From positions 1 through 49,621 of the forward strand of contig NZ_JALBWV010000064.1 in the NCBI RefSeq assembly GCF_022678645.1: a DNA stretch of 49,621 nt. Direction: 5' to 3'. Below, piece after piece: positions 8,270 to 17,491 of this stretch (position 1 is the first letter of the stretch; each line of letters starts with the position of its first letter). The translations under genes and the position numbers were made by a program. This DNA is from Saccharopolyspora soli (lineage in GTDB: Bacteria; Actinomycetota; Actinomycetes; Mycobacteriales; Pseudonocardiaceae). The notes under the pieces were generated by a model, which made no database searches, was not told where the DNA came from, and saw only the letters and a list, made by a program, of their open reading frames with translations.

Positions 8270-9571
8270 TTGTCTGCTGATCGGTTTCATCTGGGTTGGT
8301 TTTATTCGAAGGGGTTCGGTCCGAAGGCGTGGAAGCATCCGTGGGCCGGGTCCGCTGTGGATCGGTTTACGAAGCCGGATATGGCGGTGGATCTGGCTCG
8401 GGCGATGGAGCGCGCTGGGTTTGACTATTTGATGATTGAGGATTCGTCGAATGTGCCGTATACGTTTCAGGGGTCGCATGATGCGTATTTGAGGAATTCG
8501 GTGGATACGCCAAAATTGGATCCAACGGTGTTGGCGCCGTTTTTGGTGGCGGCGACGAAGCATTTGGGTGTGGTGGTGACGTGTTCGACTACGGAATATC
8601 ACCCGTTTATGTTGGCACGGAAGATGAATGCCTTGGATCACGTGTCGGATGGGCGTATCGGGTGGAATGTGGTTACCGGGTCGAATGATGGGGGTGCGCA
8701 GAACTACGGGAGGGAGCGGCAGTTTCCGCATGATGAGCGGTATGACATGGCGGACGAGTTCTTGGAGTTGACGCATCGGTTGTGGGATGCGTGGGAGCCG
8801 GATGCGGTGGTACTCGATCTGGAAGCCGGGGTGTTTGCCGATGGCTCGAAGGTGCACCCGGTCGATTTTGAGGGGAAGTATTTTCGGTGTCGGGGTCCGT
8901 TGAGTTCTCCGCGATCGCCGCAGGGTTCTCCGGTGATTTGTCAGGCGGGCGGGTCGGCTCGAGGTCGCCGGTTCGCCGCGCAATGGGCCGAAACCATCAT
9001 CGCCAATGCGGAAACGCCGGAACAGATGAAGGCCTACCGTGACGACGTCCGCGCGCGAGCCGCGGATGCCGGCAGGAACCCGGACGACATCAAGGTTTTG
9101 TTCCTGGCCTGCCCAATCATCGGCGACACCCGTGCCGACGCGGAGGCCCGCCTCACCGCGGACCTGACGTTGACCGATGATCGCATCGAGTACGGTCTCG
9201 CCCATATGTCCCGCCTCAGCGGTATCGATTTTTCCAAGTTCGACCTGGACGAGCCGTTGCCGAAACTGAAATCGAACGGCCACCAGTCAATGGTCAAGGC
9301 ACTCGAAGGCAAGGTCCTGCGCGACATGCTCAAGCGCGCGCAGCGGTTCGGCTCGGATCTGTTCGTCGGTACCGCCGAGGACGTGGCCGCGGTCATGGAC
9401 GAAGTCATGCAGGAAGTCGGCGGCGACGGATTCCTCATGGTCAACAGTTATTTCAGCCGACGGTATGTGATGGAGATCTGTGACGGTCTGGTGCCCGAAT
9501 TGCAGAAGCGCGATCTGACCCGCACGCATTACGAGCACGAACACTTCCGCGACAACCTGCTCGCCTTTTGA
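8270..9571 (+). CDS. NtaA/DszA-family monooxygenase (chimeric base composition)
   Basis: A 433-residue FMNH2-dependent monooxygenase, same length as its neighbour at 9617-10918 and clearly paralogous. Shared motifs include MERAGFDYLMIEDSSNVPY, PKLDPTVLAPFLVAATKHLG, EYHPFMLARKMNALDHVSDG, RIGWNVVTGSNDGGAQNYGR and SPQGSPVICQAGGSARGRRF. TTG 8270 is chosen: the GGAGGT site at 8255-8260 is 9 nt away, and the protein then starts MSADRFHLGWF like MSANRFHLAWF in the neighbour. Oddity: codons from about 8270 to 8960 often end in T or G (TTT, TAT, TTG, GAT, TCG), while from about 8960 they end in C/G as elsewhere in the window. The switch is abrupt and within one frame, suggesting recombination between divergent alleles. 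Confidence 0.9.
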   Translation: MSADRFHLGWFYSKGFGPKAWKHPWAGSAVDRFTKPDMAVDLARAMERAGFDYLMIEDSSNVPYTFQGSHDAYLRNSVDTPKLDPTVLAPFLVAATKHLGVVVTCSTTEYHPFMLARKMNALDHVSDGRIGWNVVTGSNDGGAQNYGRERQFPHDERYDMADEFLELTHRLWDAWEPDAVVLDLEAGVFADGSKVHPVDFEGKYFRCRGPLSSPRSPQGSPVICQAGGSARGRRFAAQWAETIIANAETPEQMKAYRDDVRARAADAGRNPDDIKVLFLACPIIGDTRADAEARLTADLTLTDDRIEYGLAHMSRLSGIDFSKFDLDEPLPKLKSNGHQSMVKALEGKVLRDMLKRAQRFGSDLFVGTAEDVAAVMDEVMQEVGGDGFLMVNSYFSRRYVMEICDGLVPELQKRDLTRTHYEHEHFRDNLLAF

Positions 9572-9616
9572 CCCCCTTCGTCGTACGGCCCGCCGGGCCG
9601 GTGAGGAGCCTTGCCA

Positions 9617-10918
9617 ATGTCAGCGAATCGATTCCACCTAGCGTGGTTCGGTGCGGGCGGATTCGGCGTCAAATCCTGGCGGAAGACATGGTCCGGTAAT
9701 GGCGGTAAGGATTGGACGAATCCGCAACTGTTCATCGATCTCGCCCGGGCACTGGAACGAGCCTGCTTCGATTACCTGATCATCGAGGATTCCTCCTACG
9801 TCCCGGACGCATACGGCGGCAATTCCAAGGCCTACCTGGCCAGCGCAACCGCCACGCCGAAGCTCGACCCGACCGTGCTGGCACCGGTGCTCGCGCAGGC
9901 CACTTCGAAGATCGGGATCGTGCCGACACTGTCAGTCACCGAGTACCACCCGTACATGCTGGCCCGCAAGATCAACACAATGGACCACATGTCCGGCGGG
10001 CGAACTGGCTGGAACATCGTGACCTCCAGCAGTCACCGGGCCGCCCAAAACTACGGGCGGGATCAGCAGATCGAGCACGACCTTCGCTATGACATGGCCG
10101 ACGAATTCTTCGAATTGGCCTGCAAGCTCTGGGATTCCTGGGACCCCGATGCTGTCGTCATGGACGAGGACAACGGTGTCTGGGCCGATTACACCAAGGT
10201 CCACACCGTCGACTTCGAGGGGAAGTTCTTCTCATCCCGCGGTCCGCTCAACGGCAACCGCTCGCCGCAAGGGCGGCCGGTGTTCACCCAGGCCGGCGGC
10301 TCTGACCGGGGTCGCGAGTTCGCCGCCGGAACCGCGGACTCGATCATCTGCGGCACCAGCGGCGGTATCGAGGGCATGAAGAAGTTTCGCGACGACGTGC
10401 ACGAGCGGATGAACAGGCTCGGCAGGCCGACCAGTGGGTGCAAGGTCCTGTTTATGTGTTCCCCGGTCGTCGCGGAGACCGACGCCGAGGCGAAGGAGAA
10501 GCGGGCACGGCAGACCGCCTTCTCCGAGTCGCACCCAGAATTGGGGCTGCTGCACCTTTCCCGGCACAGCGGTATCGACTTCTCGGTGTTCCCGTTGGAC
10601 GAACCCATCCCCGACAACGTCCGAACCAACGGCCACCAGCAGATGCTCCAGCAGGCCATCGGGTTGACCCCACGCGAATTCCTCCGCCGTACGCAGGGTG
10701 CGGTGGAGATGGTCGGGTCGCCGGACACGGTCGCGGCCCAGATGGACGAGATCATGCAGGAGGTCGGTGGCGACGGTTTCCTGATCTCCAACTTCGATCT
10801 CAACCGCCGTTACATCAGTGAGATCACCGACGGTCTCGTGCCGGCGCTACAGCGACGTGGCCTGGTGCGCATCGAATACACGCACACCCTGTTCCGGGAC
10901 AACCTGCTTGAGTTCTGA
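9617..10918 (+). CDS. NtaA/DszA-family FMNH2-dependent monooxygenase
   Basis: A 433-residue paralogue of the preceding gene, with uniform high-GC3 codons. ATG 9617 follows GAGGAG at proper spacing, and the protein starts MSANRFHLAWF; a TTG two codons upstream is less likely. Family motifs: FDYLIIEDSSYVPDAYGG, PKLDPTVLAPVLAQATSKIG, EYHPYMLARKINTMDHMSGG, RTGWNIVTSSSHRAAQNYGR, SPQGRPVFTQAGGSDRGREF. Two similar enzymes side by side could act on successive intermediates or form a hetero-oligomer. It precedes the ABC importer by 86 bases and probably belongs to the same transcript. Reduced FMN must come from a partner such as the reductases at 17815-19909. Substrate unknown. Confidence 0.9.
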   Translation: MSANRFHLAWFGAGGFGVKSWRKTWSGNGGKDWTNPQLFIDLARALERACFDYLIIEDSSYVPDAYGGNSKAYLASATATPKLDPTVLAPVLAQATSKIGIVPTLSVTEYHPYMLARKINTMDHMSGGRTGWNIVTSSSHRAAQNYGRDQQIEHDLRYDMADEFFELACKLWDSWDPDAVVMDEDNGVWADYTKVHTVDFEGKFFSSRGPLNGNRSPQGRPVFTQAGGSDRGREFAAGTADSIICGTSGGIEGMKKFRDDVHERMNRLGRPTSGCKVLFMCSPVVAETDAEAKEKRARQTAFSESHPELGLLHLSRHSGIDFSVFPLDEPIPDNVRTNGHQQMLQQAIGLTPREFLRRTQGAVEMVGSPDTVAAQMDEIMQEVGGDGFLISNFDLNRRYISEITDGLVPALQRRGLVRIEYTHTLFRDNLLEF

Positions 10919-11004
10919 CACTCCAGGGCGATGAAGGCGACGCGAGCTTCGGGCGCCAGCGAGCACGGCCCGGCCGGGATCGACCATTCAACACAGGAGG
11001 CCTG

Positions 11005-11919
11005 ATGACCGACCTCGCAGTTCTCAGCAAGCAGAGCGGCAGCGGCGCCGCGTCGTCGGATCCGGAGCAGGGGCTGCTCCAGGTGAGTGGCTTGACGGTC
11101 ACCTACGGCGACGGCGAGAGCGCGGCCGTCAAAGCGGCCAGTTTCGACGTCCGCCGAGGCGAGCGGGTGGCGGTGGTCGGGGAATCCGGTTCCGGGAAGA
11201 CGACGATGGCCCTTGCCGTGGCCGGGCTGCTCACCGCCGGGTCGGCGCAGATCACGACCGAGGAGATCGTGTTCGCCGGCAAGCAGCTCAAGCGGGAACG
11301 GCCGCGCAAGGTTCCCTTCCGCACACCGGGGCTGTCGATGGTGTTCCAGGACGCGATGACCTCGCTCGACCCGGTGGCCAGCATCGGCAGCCAATTCCGG
11401 TCGGTGCTGCGCGGGGTCCGTAAGATCTCCCGCCGCGAGGCTGGTGAGCGCGCCGCCGAATGGCTCGCCAGGGTCGGCATGGCGGACACCGGCAGGGTGA
11501 TGAACCTGCGGCCGTATGAGCTTTCCGGCGGCATGCGGCAGCGGGTGATGGTGGCGCTGGCCATGTGCGGTCGGCCGCAGCTGCTCATCGCCGACGAGCC
11601 GACTTCGGCGTTGGACGCCTCGGTTAGCCGCGACGTGATGGACCTGATGGTGGAGATGACCGATCAGGAAGGCGCGAGCCTGCTGATCGTCACGCATGAC
11701 ATCGAACTGTGCCGGCAGTACGCCGACCGAATGATCGTCATGTACCGCGGCGAGATCGTCGACATCTGCCACACAGAGCGGATCGAGCAGGAGGCCACCC
11801 ACCCCTACACGCGGGCGCTGCTCGCGTGCGTGCCCACGCTCAACTCGGTCGGGCTCGACCGGCTGCCGACGCTGGAGCAGTTCGTCCGCGACCCGAGCTC
11901 GGGATCGGCCGCGGCATGA
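11005..11919 (+). CDS. Peptide/nickel-type ABC importer, ATP-binding subunit (DppD-like)
   Basis: A 304-residue ATPase energising the membrane importer encoded by the next genes. Walker A GESGSGKT at residues 59-66, signature LSGGM at 173-177, Walker B LLIADE ending at E198, then TSALD and the switch histidine in LLIVTHDIE. The C-terminal THPYTRALLACVP segment is diagnostic of the oligopeptide/dipeptide/nickel (OppD/DppD) group; a cysteine-rich iron-sulphur tail is absent. ATG 11005 has AGGAGG a few bases upstream. The stop overlaps the next start. Together with 11916-16388 it forms a complete five-gene system. Confidence 0.93.
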   Translation: MTDLAVLSKQSGSGAASSDPEQGLLQVSGLTVTYGDGESAAVKAASFDVRRGERVAVVGESGSGKTTMALAVAGLLTAGSAQITTEEIVFAGKQLKRERPRKVPFRTPGLSMVFQDAMTSLDPVASIGSQFRSVLRGVRKISRREAGERAAEWLARVGMADTGRVMNLRPYELSGGMRQRVMVALAMCGRPQLLIADEPTSALDASVSRDVMDLMVEMTDQEGASLLIVTHDIELCRQYADRMIVMYRGEIVDICHTERIEQEATHPYTRALLACVPTLNSVGLDRLPTLEQFVRDPSSGSAAA

Positions 11920-12737
11920 GCGAGACGAGCGGGTACGTCGCCCTTCGCGGCGACGGGATCAGTCGGGTATACGGCTCGCGGAGGGCGCGGTTCACCGCGG
12001 TCAAGCCGTTGGATTTCGAGGTCAACTCCGATTCGGCGATCGGTATCGTGGGCGAATCCGGGTCTGGCAAGTCGACACTGAGCCGGATGCTGGTCGGGCT
12101 GGAAAGCGTCTCCTCCGGCGCTGTCACCTGCAACGGCGCGAACATCGCCGGCTTCACCCGATCCCTCACCGGCCGGATCGATTTCCGGCGGGCTGTGCAG
12201 TTCGTCGCCCAGGACACCTCGTCCTCCTTCGACCCGCGCCGCACGCTCGCCGACGCCGTATCGACGCCGCTGCGCGTGCTTCGAGACAGCACGGGAAGCG
12301 AGGCTGAGGACCGCATCGCCGAGGTGCTTCGGCTGTTGCGGTTGGATCCCAAACATCTCAAGCGCTATCCCGGCGAGGTGTCCGGTGGCCAGCGGCAACG
12401 GTTCGCACTGGCCCGCTCGCTGGTGGTACGGCCAAAAATCCTGCTGTGCGACGAGGTGGTCTCGGCGCTGGACGTCTCGGTGCAGGGCGCGGTGCTGAAC
12501 ATGCTCAAGGACTACTGCGAGAGCAACCAGGTCGGCCTCGCATTCGTGTCACACGGCCTCCCGGCGACCGCGTTCGTCTCCCGTGAGCTGGTCGTGATGC
12601 AGCACGGCGAGATCGTCGAACGCGGCGAGACCGAGCAGGTTTTGAACGACCCGCAACACGCGTACACGGCCCGGCTGCTGGACGCGCACCGCCGCAACCG
12701 GCGGATCGCCGTCTCTGGCGCGGAGGTGGCTCGATGA
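11916..12737 (+). CDS. Peptide/nickel-type ABC importer, second ATP-binding subunit (DppF-like)
   Basis: A 273-residue partner ATPase. Walker A GESGSGKS at residues 46-53, the Q-loop region QFVAQDTSSSFDPRRTL, the signature VSGGQRQRFALARSL, Walker B ILLCDEVVSALDVSVQG, and the H-loop in LAFVSHGLP (the usual D after H is G here). ATG 11916 overlaps the previous stop, and its own stop overlaps the permease start, so the subunits are translationally coupled. Function follows from the family and the complete operon. Confidence 0.92.
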   Translation: MSETSGYVALRGDGISRVYGSRRARFTAVKPLDFEVNSDSAIGIVGESGSGKSTLSRMLVGLESVSSGAVTCNGANIAGFTRSLTGRIDFRRAVQFVAQDTSSSFDPRRTLADAVSTPLRVLRDSTGSEAEDRIAEVLRLLRLDPKHLKRYPGEVSGGQRQRFALARSLVVRPKILLCDEVVSALDVSVQGAVLNMLKDYCESNQVGLAFVSHGLPATAFVSRELVVMQHGEIVERGETEQVLNDPQHAYTARLLDAHRRNRRIAVSGAEVAR

Positions 12738-13780
12738 ACAACGAGTTCTTCAACCGGCACCGCTGGTGGATCACGCGGACCTTGGCGTTGCCGGTGCATG
12801 TGGCTGGGTTCGCGACCTTCGCCTTCTTCATGGTGCGGCTGGTGCCGGGCGACCCGGTGCTCAGCTCTCTGGACACGACCCAGACGATCACCCAGGCCGA
12901 TTACGACCGGGTGGCCGCCTCGATGGGGCTCGACGGCAGCATCTGGCAGCAGCTCGGCCGGTTCTGGAGCGACCTGATCAGACTCGATCTCGGCATCTCG
13001 GTGGTGACCGGCCGGTCGATCTGGGAAGAGATCTGGACCCGACTGCCTGCGACATTGGAGCTGGTGTTCCTCGGCCTCGGCGGTGCCGTGGCGCTGTCGC
13101 TGGTGCTCGCCGCGGTGCTGCTGCACGTGCAGAGCGGCGTGCTGCACAAGGCCTTGCGCGGCTACGCGCGGATGGCCGGTGCGATCCCGGACTTCGCACT
13201 GGCAATCCTCGGGCTCGTGCTGTTCTACAGCCTCCTGCAGGTGGTGCCAGCACCGATCGGTCGGGTGGACGCCGGGATGGTGATCCCCGAGGTGACCGGT
13301 TTCCCGCTGCTGGACTGCGTGCTGACCGGCTACTGGCAGGTGCTCGGGTCGATGCTCGGCCACCTCGTGCTTCCGGTCGGCGTGATGATCGCGGTCTATA
13401 CCCCGATCATTTGGAAGCAGTTCGCCCTCGGGCTGGATGAGGCTGCCGCGTCGGCCGCGACACTGTTCCGGATCGCCTCCGGTGCCACCCGTGCGGCGAT
13501 CTACCTCAGCATCCTGCGCAGGGCGGCAGCGAGTGCGGTGGTGATGGTCGGCGCGATGTTCGGCGCTCTGGTCGGCGGCGTCGTGGTGCTGCAGCAACTG
13601 TTCAGCTTCGGTGGCCTCGGCCAGTTCGCCGTCGACTCGGTCAACTCCATCGACTTCCTTGGCCTGCAAGGCTTTCTAGTTGTTCTGGCGGCCGTTTCGA
13701 TGGTCGCTTTCTTCATCGTGGACATCGTCAACATGTTGCTCGATCCGCGGCGGCGTCCCGGTGCGAGTACCGAGGTCTGA
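12734..13780 (+). CDS. ABC importer permease (DppB-like)
   Basis: A 348-residue inner-membrane permease. It has the N-terminal TM helix followed by FMVRLVPGDPVLSSL (the DppB/OppB VRLxPGDP motif), an extracellular loop with a substrate-handling segment, and a BPD_transp domain with about six TM helices. The EAA loop lies near DEAAASAATLFRIASGATRA (about residues 235-254). ATG 12734 overlaps the upstream ATPase stop. It pairs with the DppC-like permease at 13804. Confidence 0.92.
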   Translation: MNNEFFNRHRWWITRTLALPVHVAGFATFAFFMVRLVPGDPVLSSLDTTQTITQADYDRVAASMGLDGSIWQQLGRFWSDLIRLDLGISVVTGRSIWEEIWTRLPATLELVFLGLGGAVALSLVLAAVLLHVQSGVLHKALRGYARMAGAIPDFALAILGLVLFYSLLQVVPAPIGRVDAGMVIPEVTGFPLLDCVLTGYWQVLGSMLGHLVLPVGVMIAVYTPIIWKQFALGLDEAAASAATLFRIASGATRAAIYLSILRRAAASAVVMVGAMFGALVGGVVVLQQLFSFGGLGQFAVDSVNSIDFLGLQGFLVVLAAVSMVAFFIVDIVNMLLDPRRRPGASTEV

Positions 13781-13803
13781 CGACCGGTGGAAAGGACTCG
13801 ATC

Positions 13804-14628
13804 GTGAAGACTCGACTCGGCTGGGCACCGTTCATCCCGTTCGCCTTCCTCATCCTGATCGCCGCCGTCGGCCCGATGCTGATCCCCTTCGACCCCGAGC
13901 GCGTCGCCGGTGCGGCCAGCCAACCACCGGGCGGCGATTTCCTGTTCGGCACCGACGCCACCGGGATGGATGTCTTCTCCCGCACCATCGGGGCGACCCG
14001 GATCAATCTGTTGCTGGCGTTGCTGGTGACGCTGTCGGCGACGGTGTTCGGGGTGCTGCTCGGCCTGATCATCGGCATGAACGAGTCGCGCCGAGGCCCG
14101 GTAGGCTGGCTCGGCCGCGGCGGAAACCGGATCGTCGACCTCTCCGACGCGGTGCCCGCGCTGATCGTCGGTGTCGTCGTTGTCGGCCTCTTCGGCGCTT
14201 CGCTGCTCAGCTTGACGGTCGCACTCGCCCTGGTGCTGATGCCGAACCAGATCCGCCTCACCCGAGTCGAGGTGCTCAAGGTCCGCCACGACGCCTACCT
14301 GGACGCGGCGCGGATGGCCGGCCTTTCCGAGGGGCGGATCACGCTCCGGCACGTGTTGCCGAACTCTTGTCGGCCTGCGTTGGAGAACGCCTCCTTCGTG
14401 TTCGGCCTTTCGATCATCGTCTCGGCCTCGCTCGGGTTTCTCGGCCTCGGTTTGCGCCCGCCCACGCCGGAATGGGGAGCGATGGTCGCACTCGGTGTGT
14501 CGGACGTGATGCTCGGCCGCTGGTGGACCGCTCTCTTCCCGGCCGCCGCGCTGTGTGTCGCGGTGGCCAGCGCGGCCGGCGCCGCCGGCACGATAACCCG
14601 GCTCAGCCGTGGGGCGGCGGCGGGCTGA
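13804..14628 (+). CDS. ABC importer permease (DppC-like)
   Basis: A 274-residue permease of the DppC/OppC type. It begins with one TM helix, then FGTDATGMDVFSRTIGATRI (the diagnostic GTDxxGxDxxSR motif, about residues 55-70), several TM helices and the EAA loop (YLDAARMAGLSEGRITLRHV). It ends with the family's SASLGFLGLGLRPPTPEWG. GTG 13804 follows GGAAAGGA. It completes the channel with the DppB-like protein. Confidence 0.92.
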   Translation: MKTRLGWAPFIPFAFLILIAAVGPMLIPFDPERVAGAASQPPGGDFLFGTDATGMDVFSRTIGATRINLLLALLVTLSATVFGVLLGLIIGMNESRRGPVGWLGRGGNRIVDLSDAVPALIVGVVVVGLFGASLLSLTVALALVLMPNQIRLTRVEVLKVRHDAYLDAARMAGLSEGRITLRHVLPNSCRPALENASFVFGLSIIVSASLGFLGLGLRPPTPEWGAMVALGVSDVMLGRWWTALFPAAALCVAVASAAGAAGTITRLSRGAAAG

Positions 14629-14634
14629 GCTCAT

Positions 14635-14659
14635 TTTCCCACCTCGACAAGGAAAATCT
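14635..14659 (+). terminator. Small stem-loop between permease and binding-protein genes
   Basis: ATTTTCC and GGAAAAT form a 7-bp stem around an 11-nt loop in the 44-base gap before the lipoprotein gene. It could tune relative expression of the binding protein. It is weak, AT-rich and has no U-tract, so its function is uncertain. Confidence 0.3.
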
Positions 14660-14672
14660 CAGGAGGCACGTC

Positions 14673-16388
14673 GTGGCAACAGAGAAGTGGTTCGGTGGCG
14701 CCCGGCCAGGGGGGCGCGGCCGATGGTTCGCGCGCCGACATCGAACTCGCAGCATGGCAGCTGCCATTGCGGCGGTCACGTTCGCGTTGGCGGCCTGCAC
14801 CCCGAACAATGTCGGCGCGGTCCAGGGTGACGCCGGGCCGTTGAAGCAGGAGATCGTCGTCGCGGTTCCAGCGCTGACCCCGACCTTTGGTGGCCAGGAC
14901 GGCGGTAACGCGCTGTCCTTGGAGGCGTTCGAGATCAACGCCAACACACAGGCGGGCCTGGTGCGAAACCCGTACATCCCCGGCAAGTCCCCGGCGGCCG
15001 TCATGCAGGACTTCAACAACTACCAGGGATATCTCGCGGAATCCTATGAAGTCGGCCCGGACGGCAAGACGGTCACCTTCCGCCTGCGGCAGAATCTGCT
15101 GAGCCAGTCCGGCAATCCGCTGACCGCCGACGACGTGCTGTGGTCGTTCGAGCGGAAATTCGCCTCGCCGACCGGATCCGCCTCGATCTATGCCCCGGCA
15201 CTCACCGATCCAAAGACGCAGATACGCAAGATCGACGAGCACACCGTCGCCTTCACGATCAACCAGCCCGGCTACATGTTCACCTTCCTCGGGTTGCTGG
15301 CCAACCTGAACGGCCACATCTACGACATGGAGTTCCTCAAGCAGCATGCGGCGCCCGATGACCCGTACGCCATCGCGTGGAGCCGCACGAATTCCGGCTG
15401 GGGTTTCGGTCCCTACTCGATCACCTCGGTGACCCCGGGGCAGGAGATGGTGCTGACCGCGAACCCGCACTATGCGTTCGGGGAGCCAAGCGTCAAGAAG
15501 GTCACGCTGCGCGTGGTGCCGGACGCCGGAACCAGGGCCAGCCTGGTGATGCGCGGTGACGTCGATCTGGCCGAGGGCATCAAGCCCGTGGATCAGGTGC
15601 AGTTGAGCAATGCGCCGGGTGTGGTGGTGCCGCAGCAGGACGACGCGATCGAATTCATCGACCTGACGCTGGTGACGAACAAGGTGCCGTTCAACAACGA
15701 AAAGGTGCGCCAGGCAATGGCTTTGGCGATTCCTTACGACCAGATTATCCAGCAGATCTACGCCGGACGCGCCACGCGCATGGTGGGCAGCATCAACCCG
15801 AAGACGAAGGGCTACACCACGAATGGTCTGCCCACCTTCAACTACGACCCCGCCAAGGCCAAGCAACTACTTGCTGAGGCGGGTTTCCCGAACGGGATCT
15901 CCTTCGACTTGACGGTATCCAACGCGGTGCCCGACCTGGTCGACGTCGCGGTGATGATGCGGTCCTTCGCCGCCGACGCCGGGTTCGACATCAACATTTC
16001 GCAGCAGTCGGCGGCGGCCTTCGCCCAGGGCCGCTCGCAGGCGAGTTACCAGGCGCTGATGTACCGCAACCGGTCGCAGACCCAGTCGCCGACATATGCG
16101 TTGACGATCTTCTGGAAGCCGAACAACGACAGCTCGAATCCTTCGCGCTGGGAGAACCAGCAATTCTACAGCACGGTCGACGCCGGTATCGCCGTGCCGG
16201 ACTCGCTCAGCGAGGAGGCCGGCCGATTCTGGAACCAGGCGATGGCCATCGAGCTGAACTCCGCACCGGAGATCTTCGTGGCGAACCTGCAACCCTCGCA
16301 GGTCTACCGGAATACCGTGCAGGGCTACACTTATCGCTCTGAAAACGCGGTGGATTTCGCGAATCTGAAGGTATCCGCCGGATCCTGA
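14673..16388 (+). CDS. ABC importer substrate-binding lipoprotein (SBP family 5)
   Basis: A 571-residue extracytoplasmic solute receptor of the peptide/nickel class. The N-terminus is basic (RRHRTRS), then a hydrophobic stretch and the lipobox FALAAC with C42 as predicted lipidation site. The mature part has SBP_bac_5 features: YLAESYEVGPDGKTVTFRLR, NPLTADDVLWSFERKF and the closing NGISFDLTVSNAVPDLV region. GTG 14673 is preceded by AGGAGG (14661-14666). It should capture the island's substrate and deliver it to the DppBC-like channel. Ligand cannot be read from sequence: this family binds peptides, opines, chelates, sugars and others. Confidence 0.92.
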   Translation: MATEKWFGGARPGGRGRWFARRHRTRSMAAAIAAVTFALAACTPNNVGAVQGDAGPLKQEIVVAVPALTPTFGGQDGGNALSLEAFEINANTQAGLVRNPYIPGKSPAAVMQDFNNYQGYLAESYEVGPDGKTVTFRLRQNLLSQSGNPLTADDVLWSFERKFASPTGSASIYAPALTDPKTQIRKIDEHTVAFTINQPGYMFTFLGLLANLNGHIYDMEFLKQHAAPDDPYAIAWSRTNSGWGFGPYSITSVTPGQEMVLTANPHYAFGEPSVKKVTLRVVPDAGTRASLVMRGDVDLAEGIKPVDQVQLSNAPGVVVPQQDDAIEFIDLTLVTNKVPFNNEKVRQAMALAIPYDQIIQQIYAGRATRMVGSINPKTKGYTTNGLPTFNYDPAKAKQLLAEAGFPNGISFDLTVSNAVPDLVDVAVMMRSFAADAGFDINISQQSAAAFAQGRSQASYQALMYRNRSQTQSPTYALTIFWKPNNDSSNPSRWENQQFYSTVDAGIAVPDSLSEEAGRFWNQAMAIELNSAPEIFVANLQPSQVYRNTVQGYTYRSENAVDFANLKVSAGS

Positions 16389-16438
16389 CCGGTCATGTCC
16401 GATGTGGCGGTCGCTCCCGTTTCGGGGCGCCCGCCAGC

Positions 16439-17491
16439 TCAGTAAAAGTGCTTGGTGTCGACGACATTGCGCATTGGCTCGCCGCGGACGAAGGATTCCA
16501 GGTTCGCCGCGAACAGCGTGGCGATGCGACGAGGCTTGCCTGGATCTTCCGCCGCCGTATGCGGGCTGATCAGCACTTGCGGCATCATCCATAGTGGACT
16601 ATCGGCTGGAAGTGGTTCGGTGGCGGCGACATCGAGGCAGGCAGAGCGGATGTGGCCGGAGCGCAGCGCGTCGATGAGCGCCGGTTCGTCGATGACGGTG
16701 CCTCGACCGACGTTGATGATCACCGTGCCCGGTTTCATGGCCGCGATCAGGTCGGCGTCAACCAGCTTTTCTGTGTAGGGAGTGCCGGGCAGCGTGATCA
16801 CGATCCCGTCGGCCTGCGCGACCAGGCGGGGTAACTCCTCGATGCCGTGCACGGAATCCACGTAGGGCACTGGTTCCGGTCGTCGCTTGATCCCGATCAC
16901 CCGGGCGCCGAGCGCGCTGACCAGCCGTGCGGTTTCCATGCCGATCCCGCCGAGTCCGAGGATCAGCACCGTCTGCTCGCGTAGCTGACGCATCGCCCAA
17001 TGCGGCGCCCACACGTGCTGGGACTGCAATTCCTGCAGTCGGGTCAGGTCCTTCGCGCCCGCGAGTAGTCCGAACAACGAGAACTCCGCGAGCGGACCGC
17101 CGTGCACGCCCGCCGATGTGGTGAACGTGACCCGCGTCAGCTCGTCGGCGCTTAGCCCAGCGGCCCGCACCTGCGCACCGCCGCCGGCCGGCATCGTGTG
17201 AACCCAGCGCAGCCTTGGATTGGTGCGCACCACATGGCCGAGTAGACGCGGGCTCTGGTCGGGGACGCCGAAGATGACGTCCGCGCTGATCAGTAGGTCT
17301 TCATAAGCCTGCTGCTGCTCGGCGGTGCGGGTGTATCGCGGGTCGGTCGGATTATCGCCGGCGTAGTGTTCCGGGCGAAGCAGTTCGTGGTCGATGACCA
17401 ATTCAATCGACGAATCCACTGCCTTCACCAGGTCGCTTAGTTCGGAGGCAGGCGGAGTCGCCGCCACGATGCGCAATGGGGAATCAGACAT
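16439..17491 (-). CDS. D-isomer-specific 2-hydroxyacid dehydrogenase
   Basis: A 350-residue NAD(P)-dependent oxidoreductase interconverting 2-oxo and D-2-hydroxy acids. Dinucleotide motif GLGGIG at 179-184; the segment after strand beta-2 is IKRRPE (K202-R204), which favours NADP(H) over NAD(H). Catalytic triad: R263 in NVGRGTVID, E292 in AATEPLP, H311 in ISPHTAAED. Start ATG 17491 is preferred because AAAGGGA lies just upstream; an upstream in-frame start at 17554 lacks a site. It is convergent to the binding-protein gene. It may reduce or oxidise a glyoxylate- or pyruvate-like product released by the monooxygenases (inference). Confidence 0.88.
   Translation of the reverse strand: MSDSPLRIVAATPPASELSDLVKAVDSSIELVIDHELLRPEHYAGDNPTDPRYTRTAEQQQAYEDLLISADVIFGVPDQSPRLLGHVVRTNPRLRWVHTMPAGGGAQVRAAGLSADELTRVTFTTSAGVHGGPLAEFSLFGLLAGAKDLTRLQELQSQHVWAPHWAMRQLREQTVLILGLGGIGMETARLVSALGARVIGIKRRPEPVPYVDSVHGIEELPRLVAQADGIVITLPGTPYTEKLVDADLIAAMKPGTVIINVGRGTVIDEPALIDALRSGHIRSACLDVAATEPLPADSPLWMMPQVLISPHTAAEDPGKPRRIATLFAANLESFVRGEPMRNVVDTKHFY

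Noticed and set aside
7304..9283. 659-codon minus-strand open frame
   Set aside because: It runs antisense across two well-supported monooxygenase genes. Its I/R/H-rich stretch is only the reflection of the T-ending codons in the chimeric gene.
13680..14672. 331-codon 5' extension of the binding-protein frame
   Set aside because: It overlaps the DppC-like permease out of frame and has shadow composition. The lipoprotein signal and AGGAGG site place the start at 14673.
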